The notes under the pieces are model-generated. The model had not been told where the DNA came from, searched no databases, and was given only the letters and a program-made list of their open reading frames with translations. Shown in pieces: positions 48,901-58,773 of a DNA stretch of 64,000 nt (positions are counted from its first letter, which is position 1; each line of letters begins with the position of its first letter). Where the stretch lies: positions 130,184 through 194,183 of the forward strand of contig JBAOID010000016.1 in assembly GCA_037045435.1 (NCBI GenBank), in the 5' to 3' direction. A program made the position numbers and the translations under genes. Source of the DNA: CBDUEF01 sp018063485. GTDB lineage: Bacteria > Pseudomonadota > Alphaproteobacteria > Rhodobacterales > Rhodobacteraceae.

Positions 48901-49202
48901 GCACCGTCGATTGGGTGCCGGCTGCCTGGGACAACTACTTCACCGGAAACTTCTCCGACTTCATTTTCGACGAAGAGAACTTCTTCCTGCGTCACACGCT
49001 CGGGCAGCTACGCTATGTCGTCCCGGGGTCCCAGACGAAGACCGTGGCGATGGGCGGGACCATACCTCTCGAAGTCCTCGCTGGCCCCAGTGGCGAATCG
49101 CCGTCGCCGTCGCAAACGGGATTCTTGCTGGTCCACCGTCAGGCGGTGCCGGAACGGGGCTCGGACATTGTCGAGGTCGGCCCCACCGCCAACGAGCAAT
49201 AA
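45993..49202 (+). CDS. Secreted S8 subtilisin-family serine protease with PA domain
   Basis: 1069 residues, intact. A signal peptide (MSMRSLVLIAALSSGLFAVE) and an I9-like propeptide precede the catalytic domain: Asp177 in VAVLDSGIDYTH, His255 in FGTHGSHVADIIAG, oxyanion Asn370 in AAGNAG and Ser591 in FGGTSGATPVIAGAAALL. A protease-associated domain (about 400-545, including GKVAVIDRGLCSVSEKVDRA) is inserted before the Ser block, as in cell-envelope proteases. About 450 C-terminal residues form beta domains without a known sorting tag. A strong terminator follows. It probably degrades extracellular protein; specificity unknown. Confidence 0.92.
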   Translation: MSMRSLVLIAALSSGLFAVEGPAFGAVPESVLARPALQKIHPSLRVQGVQANVLVRLEDPPLVSRLGKNAKQLGFKLSREEQIAYVKELRAKQVAVAKLVRAGGGQVVGHLTASQNAVLAVVNTDQLAAISEIADVTTIRPVVDSQIELAETVPQIGAASVHSGGVTGEGIRVAVLDSGIDYTHRNFGGPGTLEAYAQAYGAGTSDPLNTTRDGLFPTDKVIGGWDFVGEVWPNGPGEDSDPIEPDEDPIDFGTHGSHVADIIAGASLDGTHKGVAPGAKLYAFKVCSAVATACNGFAILLGLDACLHPDSPDLSLELADEGGLLSAIENPVDVINMSLGSVYGQIQDDKAYVVQLLSDFGITVVTAAGNAGDRPYVMDAPSVAPGSISVAETRVAGAKAYSIKTTAVSNRGGVGTLQTIANTADIVWAEVDHPVQGVGLALGRGCPTDPYPVATSEIAGKVAVIDRGLCSVSEKVDRAAQAGAVGVVIVNNLAGDPPTFSQGDGSQFVPTLVVTRTDGTTLKSLLIRSPRAQIAFGPSQYAPLVGSMVATSSRGPSVSFQSIKPEIGAPGASVSAEAGTGSVETPFGGTSGATPVIAGAAALLQSASLAESGLYWAPWAVKALLMNNAEPNILINPVSQPGVLAPITRVGAGEVRVDRSLGAKAFAVVVGPPIEDGAPADIQAGVSFGYVPALKPGPIVMTRTIEVVNLTEQSRVFEVSRTFRYADDQATGAVALDFSSPTVSVPPESQAEVEVTLTLDPTKLPNWTLNGGLEGGNGGLLRTLEFDGYIRIQDSEDTLTLPWHILPRKAADMAVSSETVDVGGSVQLSNLNGAVSGTTEVFALGGTSALDYPKPDAFGFNEALPDLKAAGIRLAGTQLEFALAFHHEWSHPATPVGGLIFIDVDLDGFEDLMLLTTEATGAGSAEVVVEDLNAPEGEETLGVFPLDADLNASTMILRVPLSVLGLTATSTVDWVPAAWDNYFTGNFSDFIFDEENFFLRHTLGQLRYVVPGSQTKTVAMGGTIPLEVLAGPSGESPSPSQTGFLLVHRQAVPERGSDIVEVGPTANEQ

Positions 49203-49256
49203 GCTGAGCCTCCCCGGAACATCCGGGTGCACGGAAGGCCAGCTCTTGGAATTCAA

Positions 49257-49293
49257 CCCTCGCGGCGCCGACGACGCCGCGAGGGTTTTGTTC
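49257..49293 (+). terminator. Rho-independent terminator after the subtilase gene
   Basis: A perfect 12-bp stem (ACCCTCGCGGCG / CGCCGCGAGGGT) with a 7-base loop is followed by TTTTGTT. It lies between the convergent ends of the protease gene and the minus-strand propeller gene. Confidence 0.85.
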
Positions 49294-49311
49294 GAGGGAG
49301 TCTCCGATCGG

Positions 49312-50435
49312 CTAACGCCAGGCAGGAGTCGGCAGGGATCGAAGATCAATGAGGGCCACCGTCTCGCGAGTTCGACCCGTGTGGAATTGGACGAAGTCGC
49401 CTTGGCGATCGAACGACGCGTGGGCGTGGACGCGCACCGTGTCGCGGAATGCCCGTGGCCAGGAGGCGCACGTTGCCCGTGGCGGTCTCGCACAACCAGA
49501 GGCGTCCCTGCATGTCGTCGAGGACCAGGACCCGCCCGTCCGGGCGGGCGGCGGCGTGCCAGTAGTTGCCTTCCCGCACAAGCCGCGCCGCGCCGTCCTT
49601 CGCGACCATCATCACGCCGACCTTGTCGTTGATCATGGTCATCTCGCCGGTGTCCCGGCACCCAGGCCTCGTGGGTGATCCATTCCTTCAGCGGCGTGAA
49701 CCAGTTCGTGGACGCCGTTCGTGCGTAGAACGGACGGTTCGCCGAACCGTCAGCGTTCACGAGCCACGTCCGCTGTGGCGCGTACCCGCCGGTTTCCCAC
49801 ACGTAGAAAGATCACCGGATCGGTCGGACTGTGCTGCACGTGCCCGATCCGAAATCCCTGGGTGCACCACCGGTCCGGTACTCGTCCGGTCGCGATATTC
49901 ATGCAGCCCGACCTCCCAGTTCGCGGCGTCCCGCTGTTTTCCCGATGGCCAGCCACTGCCCGTCGTGGCTGACCGTCGAGCTGCATGAACCCGCCGACGA
50001 TGCGGTCCGGGAATCTCGCCCGATTCCGCGCGGTGCGCGAATGTATTCGAGTCGAAGGCCGAGCACCTCGGCGCCGCGCAGCAGGTAGACCCGGCGGGCA
50101 TCGCGCGGATCGGGGCAGGCACTCCCGAGCATTGATCGCCGGGTCGAGTCGGTGCAATTGAGCGATGCGGCCCGATTCGGTTTCGGCGCGTGAACAGCTG
50201 GGTGCCGCCGGCGCGGCTTCCGGATGAAGAGCACGTACCGGTTGTCGGCGGTGAAATTCGAGAAATGGAAATAGAGGTTGTCGGCGGCGTTGGTTCCGGT
50301 GGTGAGCTCGTGGATGCGAATACCCGTGACGGGATCGGAATAGGTTGTCCTCTCCACGCCCCAATCGCGGCCGGCATCCGAGGCCTGGGCGCCTGGTTCC
50401 ACGAAGGCGAGCATCAGGAAGCACCATCGGGTCAT
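49312..50435 (-). CDS. Secreted oligogalacturonate-lyase-like beta-propeller protein (heavily frameshifted)
   Basis: About 375 residues. After a leader (MTRWCFLMLAFVEPGAQA) come propeller segments: TTYSDPVTGIRIHELTTG, NLYFHFSNFTADNRYVLFIR, GFRIGHVQHSPTDPVIF, WETGGYAPQRTWLVNADGS, NYWHAAARPDGRVLVLDDMQ and DTVRVHAHASFDRQGDFVQF. The order and the 'His after Asp-Gly-Arg' spacing fit the seven-bladed oligogalacturonate lyase family (PL22-like), though the metal-binding set cannot be confirmed because the frame breaks at least five times. Transcribed toward the terminator shared with the subtilase. Confidence 0.62.
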
Positions 50436-50648
50436 GGATCGTCCGAGTCGAAGCGCTGACGGAGAATGGTGGCCTTGGTGGGCTGGGCGCGTTGGGAAAC
50501 GGGCCGGGAGGGCGGGTGCATTCATGGGAGCAGGAGGGAAGAGTCCCCGAATTTGGCTTCAAAGGAAACTCGGGGTGAACCGGGCGGCAGCGTAAGCACG
50601 GATTTCGTGCTGGGCAGCGGATCTGGGGTGGAGAGATGTTTTGGGACC

Positions 50649-52036
50649 ATGAAATCCGAGGTTGGACGGCTGCCGCACAAGGCGTGGATCGCGCTGCTGG
50701 GAGTGGTGTTGGGCGGTCTCGCCCCGGTCTCGGCGCTGGAGGTGACGGTCGAGGTTGAAGAGGAGCTCTACAAGTACGCGCCCGCCAACAATGGCGCGGG
50801 CCCCATGTGGTGCGCCGGCTCCACGTCGGTGGCGCGGGTGGGCGATGTGGTCTACGCCACCGGTCTCGAAACCATTCCCGGTGCCAAGCCGTTGAACAAT
50901 TGTCGCTGGGTCCTATGGCGTCGGAATCAGGAGGGCTGGAAGCGCCTTTACGCGGATGAATCCGGACGGACACGCGAACCGGCTCCGATGGTGGTCACCC
51001 GCGACGGCTCGGTCCTGGTCTCGGCCAATCCGACGCTTTCGCCTCCCGATCGCGAGGGCGGCGGGCCCGCGCGGCCGGAGGTGATCCGATTTAGCGCGTC
51101 CGGGTCGGGGCAACCCGAAACCTGGTTGCCCGAATGGCAGGGTGCGCCTCGCTTCACCGAACACAGCTACCGGAGTTTCGCGGCAGATGGGCAGCGCGGG
51201 GAGTGGATTCTGTTTCAGAACATTGATTACACGCACGCCGAGTGGGTCTTTCGCGATGGGGAAGGCCGGTGGGCAGGGCGGGGTCGACTGGAATGGCCGT
51301 GGGGTGCCCAGTACGCCAAGCCGCAGGCAGTTCGCACCTGTTACCCGTCGGTGGCGTTGCGAGACCGCGCCGTGCACTTCTTTGGAATCAGTGACATTCA
51401 GGAGCCGAATCCCGCATGGCGGACCTTCAAGAAGGAACTGACGGGAAAGGATTGGGACTACGACTTCCGTCGACTCTTCTACGCATGCGACCCCGGATGT
51501 GACTCGCGAAGGGTTTCGTCCGTGGGTGGAGATCGCCAGTCGCGATGAGACCGGGGGTGGGCTGTGGCCTAGTGACCTGTGGGTGGAACCTAGCGGTGCC
51601 GTTCAGCTGTTGTGGACCGAACGGGCGATCGACGAACGGCTGAGGTCTCGATTCTTCCCGGATGCCAGGCAATCGCACTCGCTCCGGCACGTCCGGGTGG
51701 AAGCGGGGAAGGCTTGGGTCGCGACGGACCCTCATGGAATCCACCGAGGACCGGCCTGGTCCGATCGCTTCCGCGGCGAGGTTTCATCCGATGCGCGATG
51801 GGCGATTGCTCGTCGTCACCCATCAGTCCGGGGCCGGTGGTGGCAATCGCATCGCGGAATTGAAGTCGGAAGGCGCTTTGGCGACCGGTGTCGCCGTTCC
51901 CTTCGCGCGCGCCTTCACCAGCTTCTTCACGGCCACCCCGAGAGCCGGTTCGGAGCCGTCCGAATACCTCGATCTCCTTGGAACGGTTGCTGGAAGTGAC
52001 AATGCGATTCATTACGCCCGCGTTCGGATTCGCTGA
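50649..52036 (+). CDS. Secreted BNR/sialidase-like propeller protein (frameshifted)
   Basis: About 462 residues. The leader (AWIALLGVVLGGLAPVSALE) is followed by repeated Asp-box-like elements: VVTRDGSVLVSANPTL, YRSFAADGQRGEWILFQN, CYPSVALRDRAVHFFGIS and HPMRDGRLLVVTHQSGAGG. The overall design resembles BNR-4 carbohydrate-active proteins, but no catalytic residues can be named. Frame changes near 51.48 and 51.75 kb are bridged. It is divergent from the oligogalacturonate-lyase-like gene, with about 210 bases between. A role in polysaccharide use is inferred from fold only. Confidence 0.58.
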
Positions 52037-52092
52037 GGGACTGAGGGTCGAACCTCGCCAGCGCCGGCTCGCGGATCCGCTAGAGTGAATCC

Positions 52093-52855
52093 ATGGATCC
52101 GACGCGCTTGAGTTCCAACGTTCCGGCAGGTTCCCACCCGCGTGCCGCGGCTGGCGGTTGCTTCTCTGGTGCTCGGAATCCTTGGGTTGGGGGGCAGTGT
52201 GGTGGTCCTGGGTGGACTGCTGGCCGCCGTGGGGCTGGTGCTGGGACTGATTCATCTCCGCCGAAGCACGACGGCTCGAAGCATGGCATGGGCTGGTGTC
52301 GCCTTGTCGATGGGTGGTCTTCTTTGTTCGGCCGGGGTTGCGGTTTTCCTCGCGGTGGCCCTCCCGCGAATGACGCCCGGAATGCAGATCAACCGAGGTT
52401 CGGCGAACTACAGCGCGTGGGTCGGAAAACCAGCTCCCGACTTCGAGGTGATCGCCTTGGACGGGAGCCCCAAGAAATTATCCGATCTGCGCGGACAACG
52501 CGTGGTGCTCGATTTTTGGGCGACCTGGTGTGGTCCGTGCGTGATGGAGATTCCACACCTCGCAAAGCTTCAGCGACAGAGTGACGGCGGCGGGTTGTCG
52601 GTCGTGGGCTTGAGTCGGGAAGATCGCTCGGTGTTGAAGAAGTTCACGGAAACACACGATGTGCCTTACCTGATCGCCAGCGTTGGCGATGTGGACCTGC
52701 CGGAGCCGTATGCGGGGATCCGATCGATACCCACCACATTCTTCATTGATGAGTCGGGAGTCATTCGTGACGTCGTCGTGGGGTATCACGATTTTGAAAC
52801 CCTGGAAAAATTGGCGTTGGGTTCAGCGCATTCCGATTCGGGAACGTCGCGCTAG
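52093..52855 (+). CDS. Membrane-anchored TlpA-like thioredoxin with N-terminal DUF4190-like membrane domain
   Basis: About 250 residues. The first 75 residues carry two or three hydrophobic helices (ASLVLGILGLGGSVVVLGGL; VALSMGGLLCSAGVAVFLAV) in the DUF4190 pattern. A TlpA/redoxin domain follows, with the active site WATWCGPC (Cys130 and Cys133 counted from MPRLAVAS) and the cis-Pro region IPTTFFIDESG. The membrane part begins in a frame one base off the ATG at 52093 (MDPTRLSSNVP), so an indel near 52.14 kb is likely. It probably reduces extracytoplasmic disulfides; partner unknown. The glycosyltransferase gene follows after 35 bases. Confidence 0.8.
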
Positions 52856-52890
52856 AGCGACCGGGTGGATCACGAGGAAAGACGGACCGG

Positions 52891-54011
52891 ATGCGATTCC
52901 TGATGCTGAATTGGCGGGACCCGCGCAATCCCCTGGCGGGCGGCGCGGAGCGCGTATCCCTGGCATTCTTGCGCGGCTTGGTTGCGAGCGCGGTCATGAG
53001 GTGGATTGGTTCGCCTTCGACTTTCCCGAAGCAGCACCGGAGGAGTGCCTGGATGGCGTGCGAATCCGGCGCGCCGGCGGCGTGTTTTCCTCGGTGATTG
53101 CGGCGCGACGATGGTAGTCGAACTGCAGCCCAAATTCGATCTGGTCATCGACCAGCATCACGGGATTCCATGGTATGCACCGTGGTGGTGCGGTACGCGT
53201 TGTGTGGCCTACATTCACGAAGTCCTGGGGCCGATCTGGGGTTCGTTCTACCGGTGGCCGACGAGTGAGTTGGGTCGCCTGTCAGGAACGCTGGACGCAC
53301 TGGATGTATCGTCGCGTGCCGTTCTGGGTGCCGTCGGAATCCACCCGCGATGGCGTTGGTGCGGCATGGGGTTCGTGAGGTCCATGTGTTGCCCGAACGG
53401 CGTGGATGTGGAGCCGCTGACAGGCGCTGCCGGCGAAGGACCCGACGGGTGTCGATTCGTTTGATCGACGGTTTCGCGGTTGGCGCCCAACAAGCGCGTG
53501 GACCACGCGGTCCGGTGCGTGGGGTTGCTTCGACAGCGCGGAGTGCCTGCGGAGTTGACCGTTGTGGGGGATGGCAGCGAACGGCGCCGCGCTGGAGCGT
53601 TTGGTGGGAGACCAGGGATTGAAGGAGTGCGTCCGATTCGCGGGATATCGTCCTGAGAACGAGAAGCTGGAATATCTGGCAACCGGGCATGCGCTCATCC
53701 ATCCTTCGGTCCGCGAGGGTTGGGGCTTGAACGTTATCGAGGCCAATGCGATGGGAACCCCCGCGGTGGTGTATCCGGTCGGTGGACTGGTGGACTCGAC
53801 GGTGAACGGTGAGACGGGTTGTGTGGCAAGTGGGGAGACGCCCGGAAGCGTTGGCGGATGCGGTGATGTGGCTGATGGAAGACGCGGATCGCTATCAGCG
53901 AGTTCGTGAGGCCGGCATGGCGGCGATCGGGGGCCTATCCGGTGGGGGTTGGTGATCCCTCCGGTGGTGGCTTTTTTGGAGAGGCTGGCGAGGGGCCAGA
54001 AATTGGTTTGA
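52891..54011 (+). CDS. Glycosyltransferase family 4/1 (GT-B) (frameshifted)
   Basis: About 370 residues. The N-terminal domain starts MRFLMLNWRDPRNPLAGGAE, typical for GT4; the C-terminal domain has LTVVGDGSERR, CVRFAGYRPENEKLEYLATG, the donor-binding HPSVREGWGLNVIEANAMG and PAVVYPVGGLVDSTVNGETG. The EX7E pair (Glu of REGWG and Glu of IEANA) is present. At least six indels break the frame. It is the first gene of the exopolysaccharide locus and probably transfers a hexose from a nucleotide sugar to the growing repeat unit on the cytoplasmic side. Confidence 0.85.
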
Positions 54012-54091
54012 CACTCGGAACTGTAGGGCATACAGAAGGGGCACTTTTCAGCGACTCGAACGCGGGTTAACTGACAAGTTTCCAGCCATTT

Positions 54092-55380
54092 ATGAAGAAC
54101 ATCCTCACGACTGCGGGTATGGCGGCAGTTGGCCGTCGCTGGTTTCCAGACGCCAATGTGCCGCTCAAGCGGTCACCGTCGATGAATCGAAGTGGTGGCA
54201 TGTAAGCGCTGCGCTTCGCGGCTTCTACGACGACAACTACACGATCGCCCCGAAAGACTTGGCTCGCGAGAGCTTCGGGTTTGAGGTTCGGCCGGGGTTC
54301 GATATCGGGCATCAAGGGCGAGCAACACATCTGGTCAAGCTGTCGACGCGTATTACTCGGGACGCTGGTTCGAGGACCGTGATGACGATCCGTGGGACCA
54401 TGGCTTCATGGCGGACGCTCGACGGGCGAGTACCAGCTCACCGAAAATCACGTCCTCCGCTTCAGCGACAACTTCTCGTACACGCAGCGAACCGACGCTC
54501 CTGGACCGCGGCGCGGTGATCACGCTGCTGCGTGCCGACGGGACGAACATTCGCAATCTTGGCGGACCTGAAGTACGTGGGCCAGTTGACCCCGTCTGGT
54601 GGGTTTGGAAGTCGGGCTACGGCAACACGTTCTACGACTTCGAACAGGAAGGTATCGGCAGCTACTCGGCGCTCCTGGATCGCATGGAGCACATGATCCG
54701 GGGTGAGACGCGCTGGACGTCTGACTCCGACGCTTGGCCGGTATCCTGGGTTACTGGTACGAGACGGTTGGATTCACGGGCGACGAGTCACAGTCGGGCC
54801 TGGCAGTCACGTTCACGTTCGGATGTCGCGTGACAGCTACTCGCACTTACTTCATCGCGGGCGCCGACTACACGGTTTCTCCGCACTGCTTCATGTCGGT
54901 TCGTGGCGGCGCGCAGAACGTCGACCTACGAGAACGTTCCTGGTGAACCTGATCAGTGGAATGGTTTCGGCGACATCAGCACCACGTTCGAGTACGCTGA
55001 AGGCAGCTTCTTCCGCGTGGGTGGTCAAGTATGGCCGCAATCGGACCGACGTGGCTGGGCGCGATCTCGCCAATCCGTGTACACCCAGTTGACGATGGAC
55101 CAGGAGACGGCACGTGGCCTACGGCATGATCAGCCACAAGCTGACCGAGCAGTTGACGGCCCGTGGATCCGGCCCAGCTCCAGTACGGCACGTTCAACGG
55201 TGGCGTTTACGACGACCAGAGCGAAGGGGCTGTACATCCTTGGCGCTGAGCCTGACCTACGATCTCAACCAGTACCTCGCGTTGGAGACCGGCTACAACT
55301 ACGACCGGCTTGATTCGGACGACGCCGACCGTTCCTACAGCCGTAACCGCGTGTTCCTCGGTGTTCGCGGACAGTTCTAA
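54092..55380 (+). CDS. Outer-membrane beta-barrel protein of the exopolysaccharide locus (heavily frameshifted)
   Basis: About 425 residues. The start MKNILTTAGMAAVG looks like a leader. Barrel-like strands follow: WWHVSAALRGFYDDNYTIAP, RESFGFEVRPGFDI, AGILGYWYETVGFTGDES, FIAGADYTVSPHCFMSVRGG, AYGMISHKLTEQL, and the last strands QYLALETGYNYDRLDSDD and RVFLGVRGQF ending in Phe, the usual mark of outer-membrane barrels. More than ten frame changes occur. It lies before a strong terminator and the Wzc gene, as in other verrucomicrobial exopolysaccharide clusters, where such barrels may form the outer-membrane channel; this is inference. Confidence 0.65.
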
Positions 55381-55425
55381 GCCCGACACTGGGAATTTCG
55401 TCCCTTATCTTGACTTGCAGTCGGA

Positions 55426-55463
55426 GGGAGGCTGGAGTCCATTTCTAGCCTCCCTTCTTTTTT
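55426..55463 (+). terminator. Rho-independent terminator between barrel and Wzc-like genes
   Basis: GGGAGGCT (55426-55433) pairs with AGCCTCCC (55447-55454), extended by further near-pairs, and is followed by TTCTTTTTT. The ATG of the next gene begins right after the T-tract, so the kinase gene must be expressed by read-through or by a promoter inside the hairpin region. Confidence 0.85.
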
Positions 55464-57669
55464 ATGGATAACTTCAAGGCGCCGGAGCCGGCGGACTCCA
55501 AGCTTACATTTTCTCGATTACTGGCGGATCATCCGGATCCGCAAGACGGTCATCATTGCGGTGTTTCTCCTGGTGGTGATCACGACCACGGTCGTGACCT
55601 ACATGCTGCCGGAGACCTACATGAGTTCGACCCGTATCAAGGTCGAGAAGGACACCGCCGATGTCCCGTTGCTGGGCCAGATGGTGCCTCGCAGGGCCCG
55701 CCGGATCCGTTCTTCCTGCAGACCGAATTCGAGGTCATTCAGTCGAAGACGAATCTCTACCAGGTCATCGAAGACCTGAGCCTCAACCAGCGTTGGTCCA
55801 AGGAATACCTGACGTCAGGGTACGCTCAAGACCCCGGAGACGTTCGAGATCCTGAAGGATAAGCTCGACGTCCGACAGTACCGCAACACGACGATGATCG
55901 AGATCCGCGTGTACAGCCGGAACAAGGCCGAGGCTGCCGAGATCGCGAACAAGATCGCGGACGTCTACCGGGAGAGCCGTCTGTCGGAGCGGGAGCGCAT
56001 GGCCGAGCGCGGCATCGCCAAGATCGCTCGATGCCATCGGCGACCAGCAGACCAAGGTGGACCAGGATGCAGAAAGAGTTGGACGATTTGCAGGAGACAG
56101 TTCCGCATCACCGATTTGATGATGGATTCGTGGTCAGCCAGGGCACCCTGGAGGCGGACGCGGTCCGGCGGACTGACAGTCTGCGGACCGAAGTTCGAAG
56201 CCGAGTTGGCTCGGGTTCAGTTCGACCCTGGAACAGCTGAAGGGCTTGGATCAGAGCCGGACTGCGCAATGCTCTGCCGACGCTTTACCGCGACGATGTC
56301 GCTGCTGATGGACGCGCTCGCAGAAGTCCACGCGAGTTGGGCCAGCAGTTGGTGCGTTTGACCACCACGCTTGCGCCGAGATCATCCGGACGTGAAGACC
56401 GCCAGGTCTGCTGATCGAACGTTTCGACGAGCGATATTCGAGAATCGCGAAGAGGGCATCATTCTGTTCGCTCGAGATTGCAGGTGGCGGCGGCCAGGAA
56501 TGAGTTGGCCCAGTTGGACTCGGAGGTCGACAGCGCCAAGGAGGAGGACCTGAAGCGCGGTCAAGGAGTACCGAGTGTTCTTCGAGAAGAAGCGTTCGGT
56601 TGAGAATCGAGACGCATCATGCTCGACGTTCTCGAGCCGCAAGCTGGCCCAGGAAACGTTTCGACAGCAAAATTCCGCGGCGGATCGCTGGTGCAGATCA
56701 CCGACATCGCCGAGGAAGGCCTGAAGCCGGTCAAACCCAACATCCCGCTGAACATTGCGTTCGGCGTCGTGGTGGGGCTGGTGGTGGGTGTGGGTCTGGC
56801 CTTCTTCATCGAGTACCTGGACACGTCGGTGAAGACGATCGACGATGTCGAGCGCTCTCTGCAGGCGCCGGTGCTGGGTGTCATTCCGCAGAACGTCGGT
56901 TCCTTGCTGGAGGAAGGACCGGACAGCCCGCATGCGGAGGCCTATCGAGTCTTGCGGACGAACGTGCTCTTCACCCGGAAGGACGAGACCTTCAACACCA
57001 TCACCATCGTCAGCGGTGGCGCCGGCGAGGGCAAGTCCACGACCCTGTTCAACCTGGCGGTGGTGTTCGCGCAGAACGGGCAATCGGGTGTTGATCGTCG
57101 ACTCCGACTTGCGGCGCCCGAGCATGCACAAGTTCCTGAAGGTTTCGAACTCCCTGGGACTGACGAACTTCCTGCTGGGCCAGAACAAGCTGGAAGAGGT
57201 GATTCAGACCACCTCGTTGCCGACGCTGGACTTCCTGCCCAGCGGCAAGCTGCCCAGCAGTTCGATGGGCATTCTGAGCTCGCAGCAGATGAAGGATCTG
57301 ATCGCCGAGGTGAAGCGGCGCTACGACTTCGTCTTCTTCGATTCGCCGCCGATCATGGGCGTCAGCGACGCCGTGGTTCTGGCGAGCGAAGTGGACATCT
57401 CGCTCCAGGTGATCCAGTACCGCAAGTATCCGCAGGCCATGACCATCCGCGCCAAGCAGATGGTGGCGAAGGTTGGCGGGTACCTGGTGGGTATCGTCCT
57501 CAACAACATCAACATGTCGCAGGACGAGAACTACTATTACTACAGCGGTTACTACTACGATTACTACCAGAGCCGCGTGACAAGGACGAGCCCGGTGAAG
57601 GCAAGCCCGAGAAGGGCAAGAATGGCTCGACCGAGACTGTCGCGGATCGACCTGAAGAAAAAGTACTGA
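55464..57669 (+). CDS. Wzc-like polysaccharide co-polymerase with BY-kinase domain (frameshifted)
   Basis: About 730 residues. An N-terminal Wzz domain has a first membrane helix (KTVIIAVFLLVVITTTVVTY), periplasmic coiled coils (EAAEIANKIADVYRESRLSE), and a second helix (IAFGVVVGLVVGVGLAFFIE). The cytoplasmic tyrosine kinase follows: Walker A SGGAGEGKSTT, Walker A' VLIVDSDLRRPS, Walker B FVFFDSPPIMGVSD, and a tyrosine cluster NYYYYSGYYYDYYQ for autophosphorylation. It controls chain length and export with Wza. More than twelve indels, mostly in the periplasmic part; the end (57669) could shift if the last frame is different. Confidence 0.85.
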
Positions 57670-57685
57670 GTCGGAGCCGAAGACC

Positions 57686-58324
57686 ATGTTGTCACTCTTT
57701 CTGCGCCGGACCGGCGCTTGGATTCGAACAGTAGGCTGTGTGGCGGTCGCGGTGGTGCTTGCGGGATGCGGAGGTTCCGAGCCGAAGTCCACCAACACGC
57801 CCGCGGGTCGTACAGGTGGACGTACCACCGCTGTCTTGGCGGATATCCTGCGGAAGGGCGATCTCATCCAGATCGTCTTCTCGGGCATACCCACACCGCC
57901 CGCTGACCTTGAGGAGCGGATCAAGGAAGACGGCACGATCAATCTTCAATTGATCGGCAACCTGTTGGCGGAGGGAAAAACTCCGGGCCAGCTCCAAAAG
58001 GAGATTCAGGATGCCTACGTCCCGAAGTACTTCCTCCGACTGACGGTCACCGTGAAAACGGAGCGGCGGGTCTTCTATGTCGATGGCGAGGTGCGTCGAC
58101 CGGATCGATTCGTCTACGAGGGTGAGATCTCCTTGTTGCAGGCGATCGCCGCCGCGCAGGGATTTACGGACTTCGCCGCCCGCGGGCGGGTCGAGTTAGT
58201 GCGCAATACGGGCGAGCAACTGGTGATCGACGCCCGAAAGGCGAAGAACAATCCCGCGCTCGACGTTCCAATTGTGCCTGGCGATCGGATCAACGTTCCT
58301 CGGCGCAGTCCGTTTGGACGATAG
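57686..58324 (+). CDS. Wza-like polysaccharide export lipoprotein
   Basis: 212 residues, intact. A lipoprotein signal (CVAVAVVLAGC) is followed by the Poly_export domain (ILRKGDLIQIVFSGIP, IKEDGTINLQLIGNLLAEGK, TPGQLQKEIQDAYVPKYF) and one SLBB-like domain (RVFYVDGEVRRPDRFVYEGE through GDRINVPRRS). It forms the periplasmic/outer-membrane part of the export channel, though the short length and lack of the C-terminal amphipathic helix suggest that a separate barrel makes the outer pore, perhaps the barrel protein upstream. It starts 16 bases after the kinase gene. Confidence 0.88.
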   Translation: MLSLFLRRTGAWIRTVGCVAVAVVLAGCGGSEPKSTNTPAGRTGGRTTAVLADILRKGDLIQIVFSGIPTPPADLEERIKEDGTINLQLIGNLLAEGKTPGQLQKEIQDAYVPKYFLRLTVTVKTERRVFYVDGEVRRPDRFVYEGEISLLQAIAAAQGFTDFAARGRVELVRNTGEQLVIDARKAKNNPALDVPIVPGDRINVPRRSPFGR

Positions 58325-58350
58325 CGGCGGAATCGCTCGGTACCTAACAC

Positions 58351-58749
58351 GTGGGGCTTTTCCAGATCGTCCTTCAGCGTCCCGGAGAGGCGCCGCGGGT
58401 TACGGATATTCCGCGGACGCCCTGGGTGATTGGTCGCGCATCGTCCGCCGGGCTCTGCCTGACGGGCCACGGCATCTTCGACCAGCATCTCACCGTGCGG
58501 TCCCACCCCGAAGAAGGCTGGACCGTCGAGGTTGGGGACGGGGCCCTGGCACGCCTAGGCGGGCGCCCATTTCAACGACATCGACTGCGCAATGGCGATG
58601 TCATTGATGTGGGGAACCATCTCCTTCGCTTTGTGCTCGCGCCCGTCCGGCGGAAGTCCCTGACCGTGTGGTCCTTCCTCTTCTGGCTCTTACTGGGCGC
58701 CGTGATCGCCTCCCAAGCGGCGATGTTGCTCAGGCTCGCGATGCCCTGA
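58351..58749 (+). CDS. FHA-domain protein with a C-terminal transmembrane helix
   Basis: 132 residues. An FHA-like phospho-threonine-binding domain (WVIGRASSAGLCLTGHGIFD then QHLTV, and LRNGDVIDVGNHLLRF) with the GR and H of the family; the usual Ser-x-x-His is Asp-Gln-His here. A single hydrophobic segment (VWSFLFWLLLGAVIASQAAM) near the C-terminus anchors it with the FHA part in the cytoplasm. The start is a GTG, 26 bases after the wza-like stop. Placed at the end of an operon with a BY-kinase, it may read phosphorylation of the export machinery, although FHA domains prefer phospho-Thr, so this is inference. Confidence 0.75.
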   Translation: MGLFQIVLQRPGEAPRVTDIPRTPWVIGRASSAGLCLTGHGIFDQHLTVRSHPEEGWTVEVGDGALARLGGRPFQRHRLRNGDVIDVGNHLLRFVLAPVRRKSLTVWSFLFWLLLGAVIASQAAMLLRLAMP

Positions 58750-58773
58750 AGGTTCCCATCCTGACAGAACCTG

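Noticed and set aside
57520..57570. Tandem TAC/TAT triplets as a microsatellite
   Set aside because: They encode the tyrosine-rich autophosphorylation tail expected at the C-terminus of a BY-kinase.
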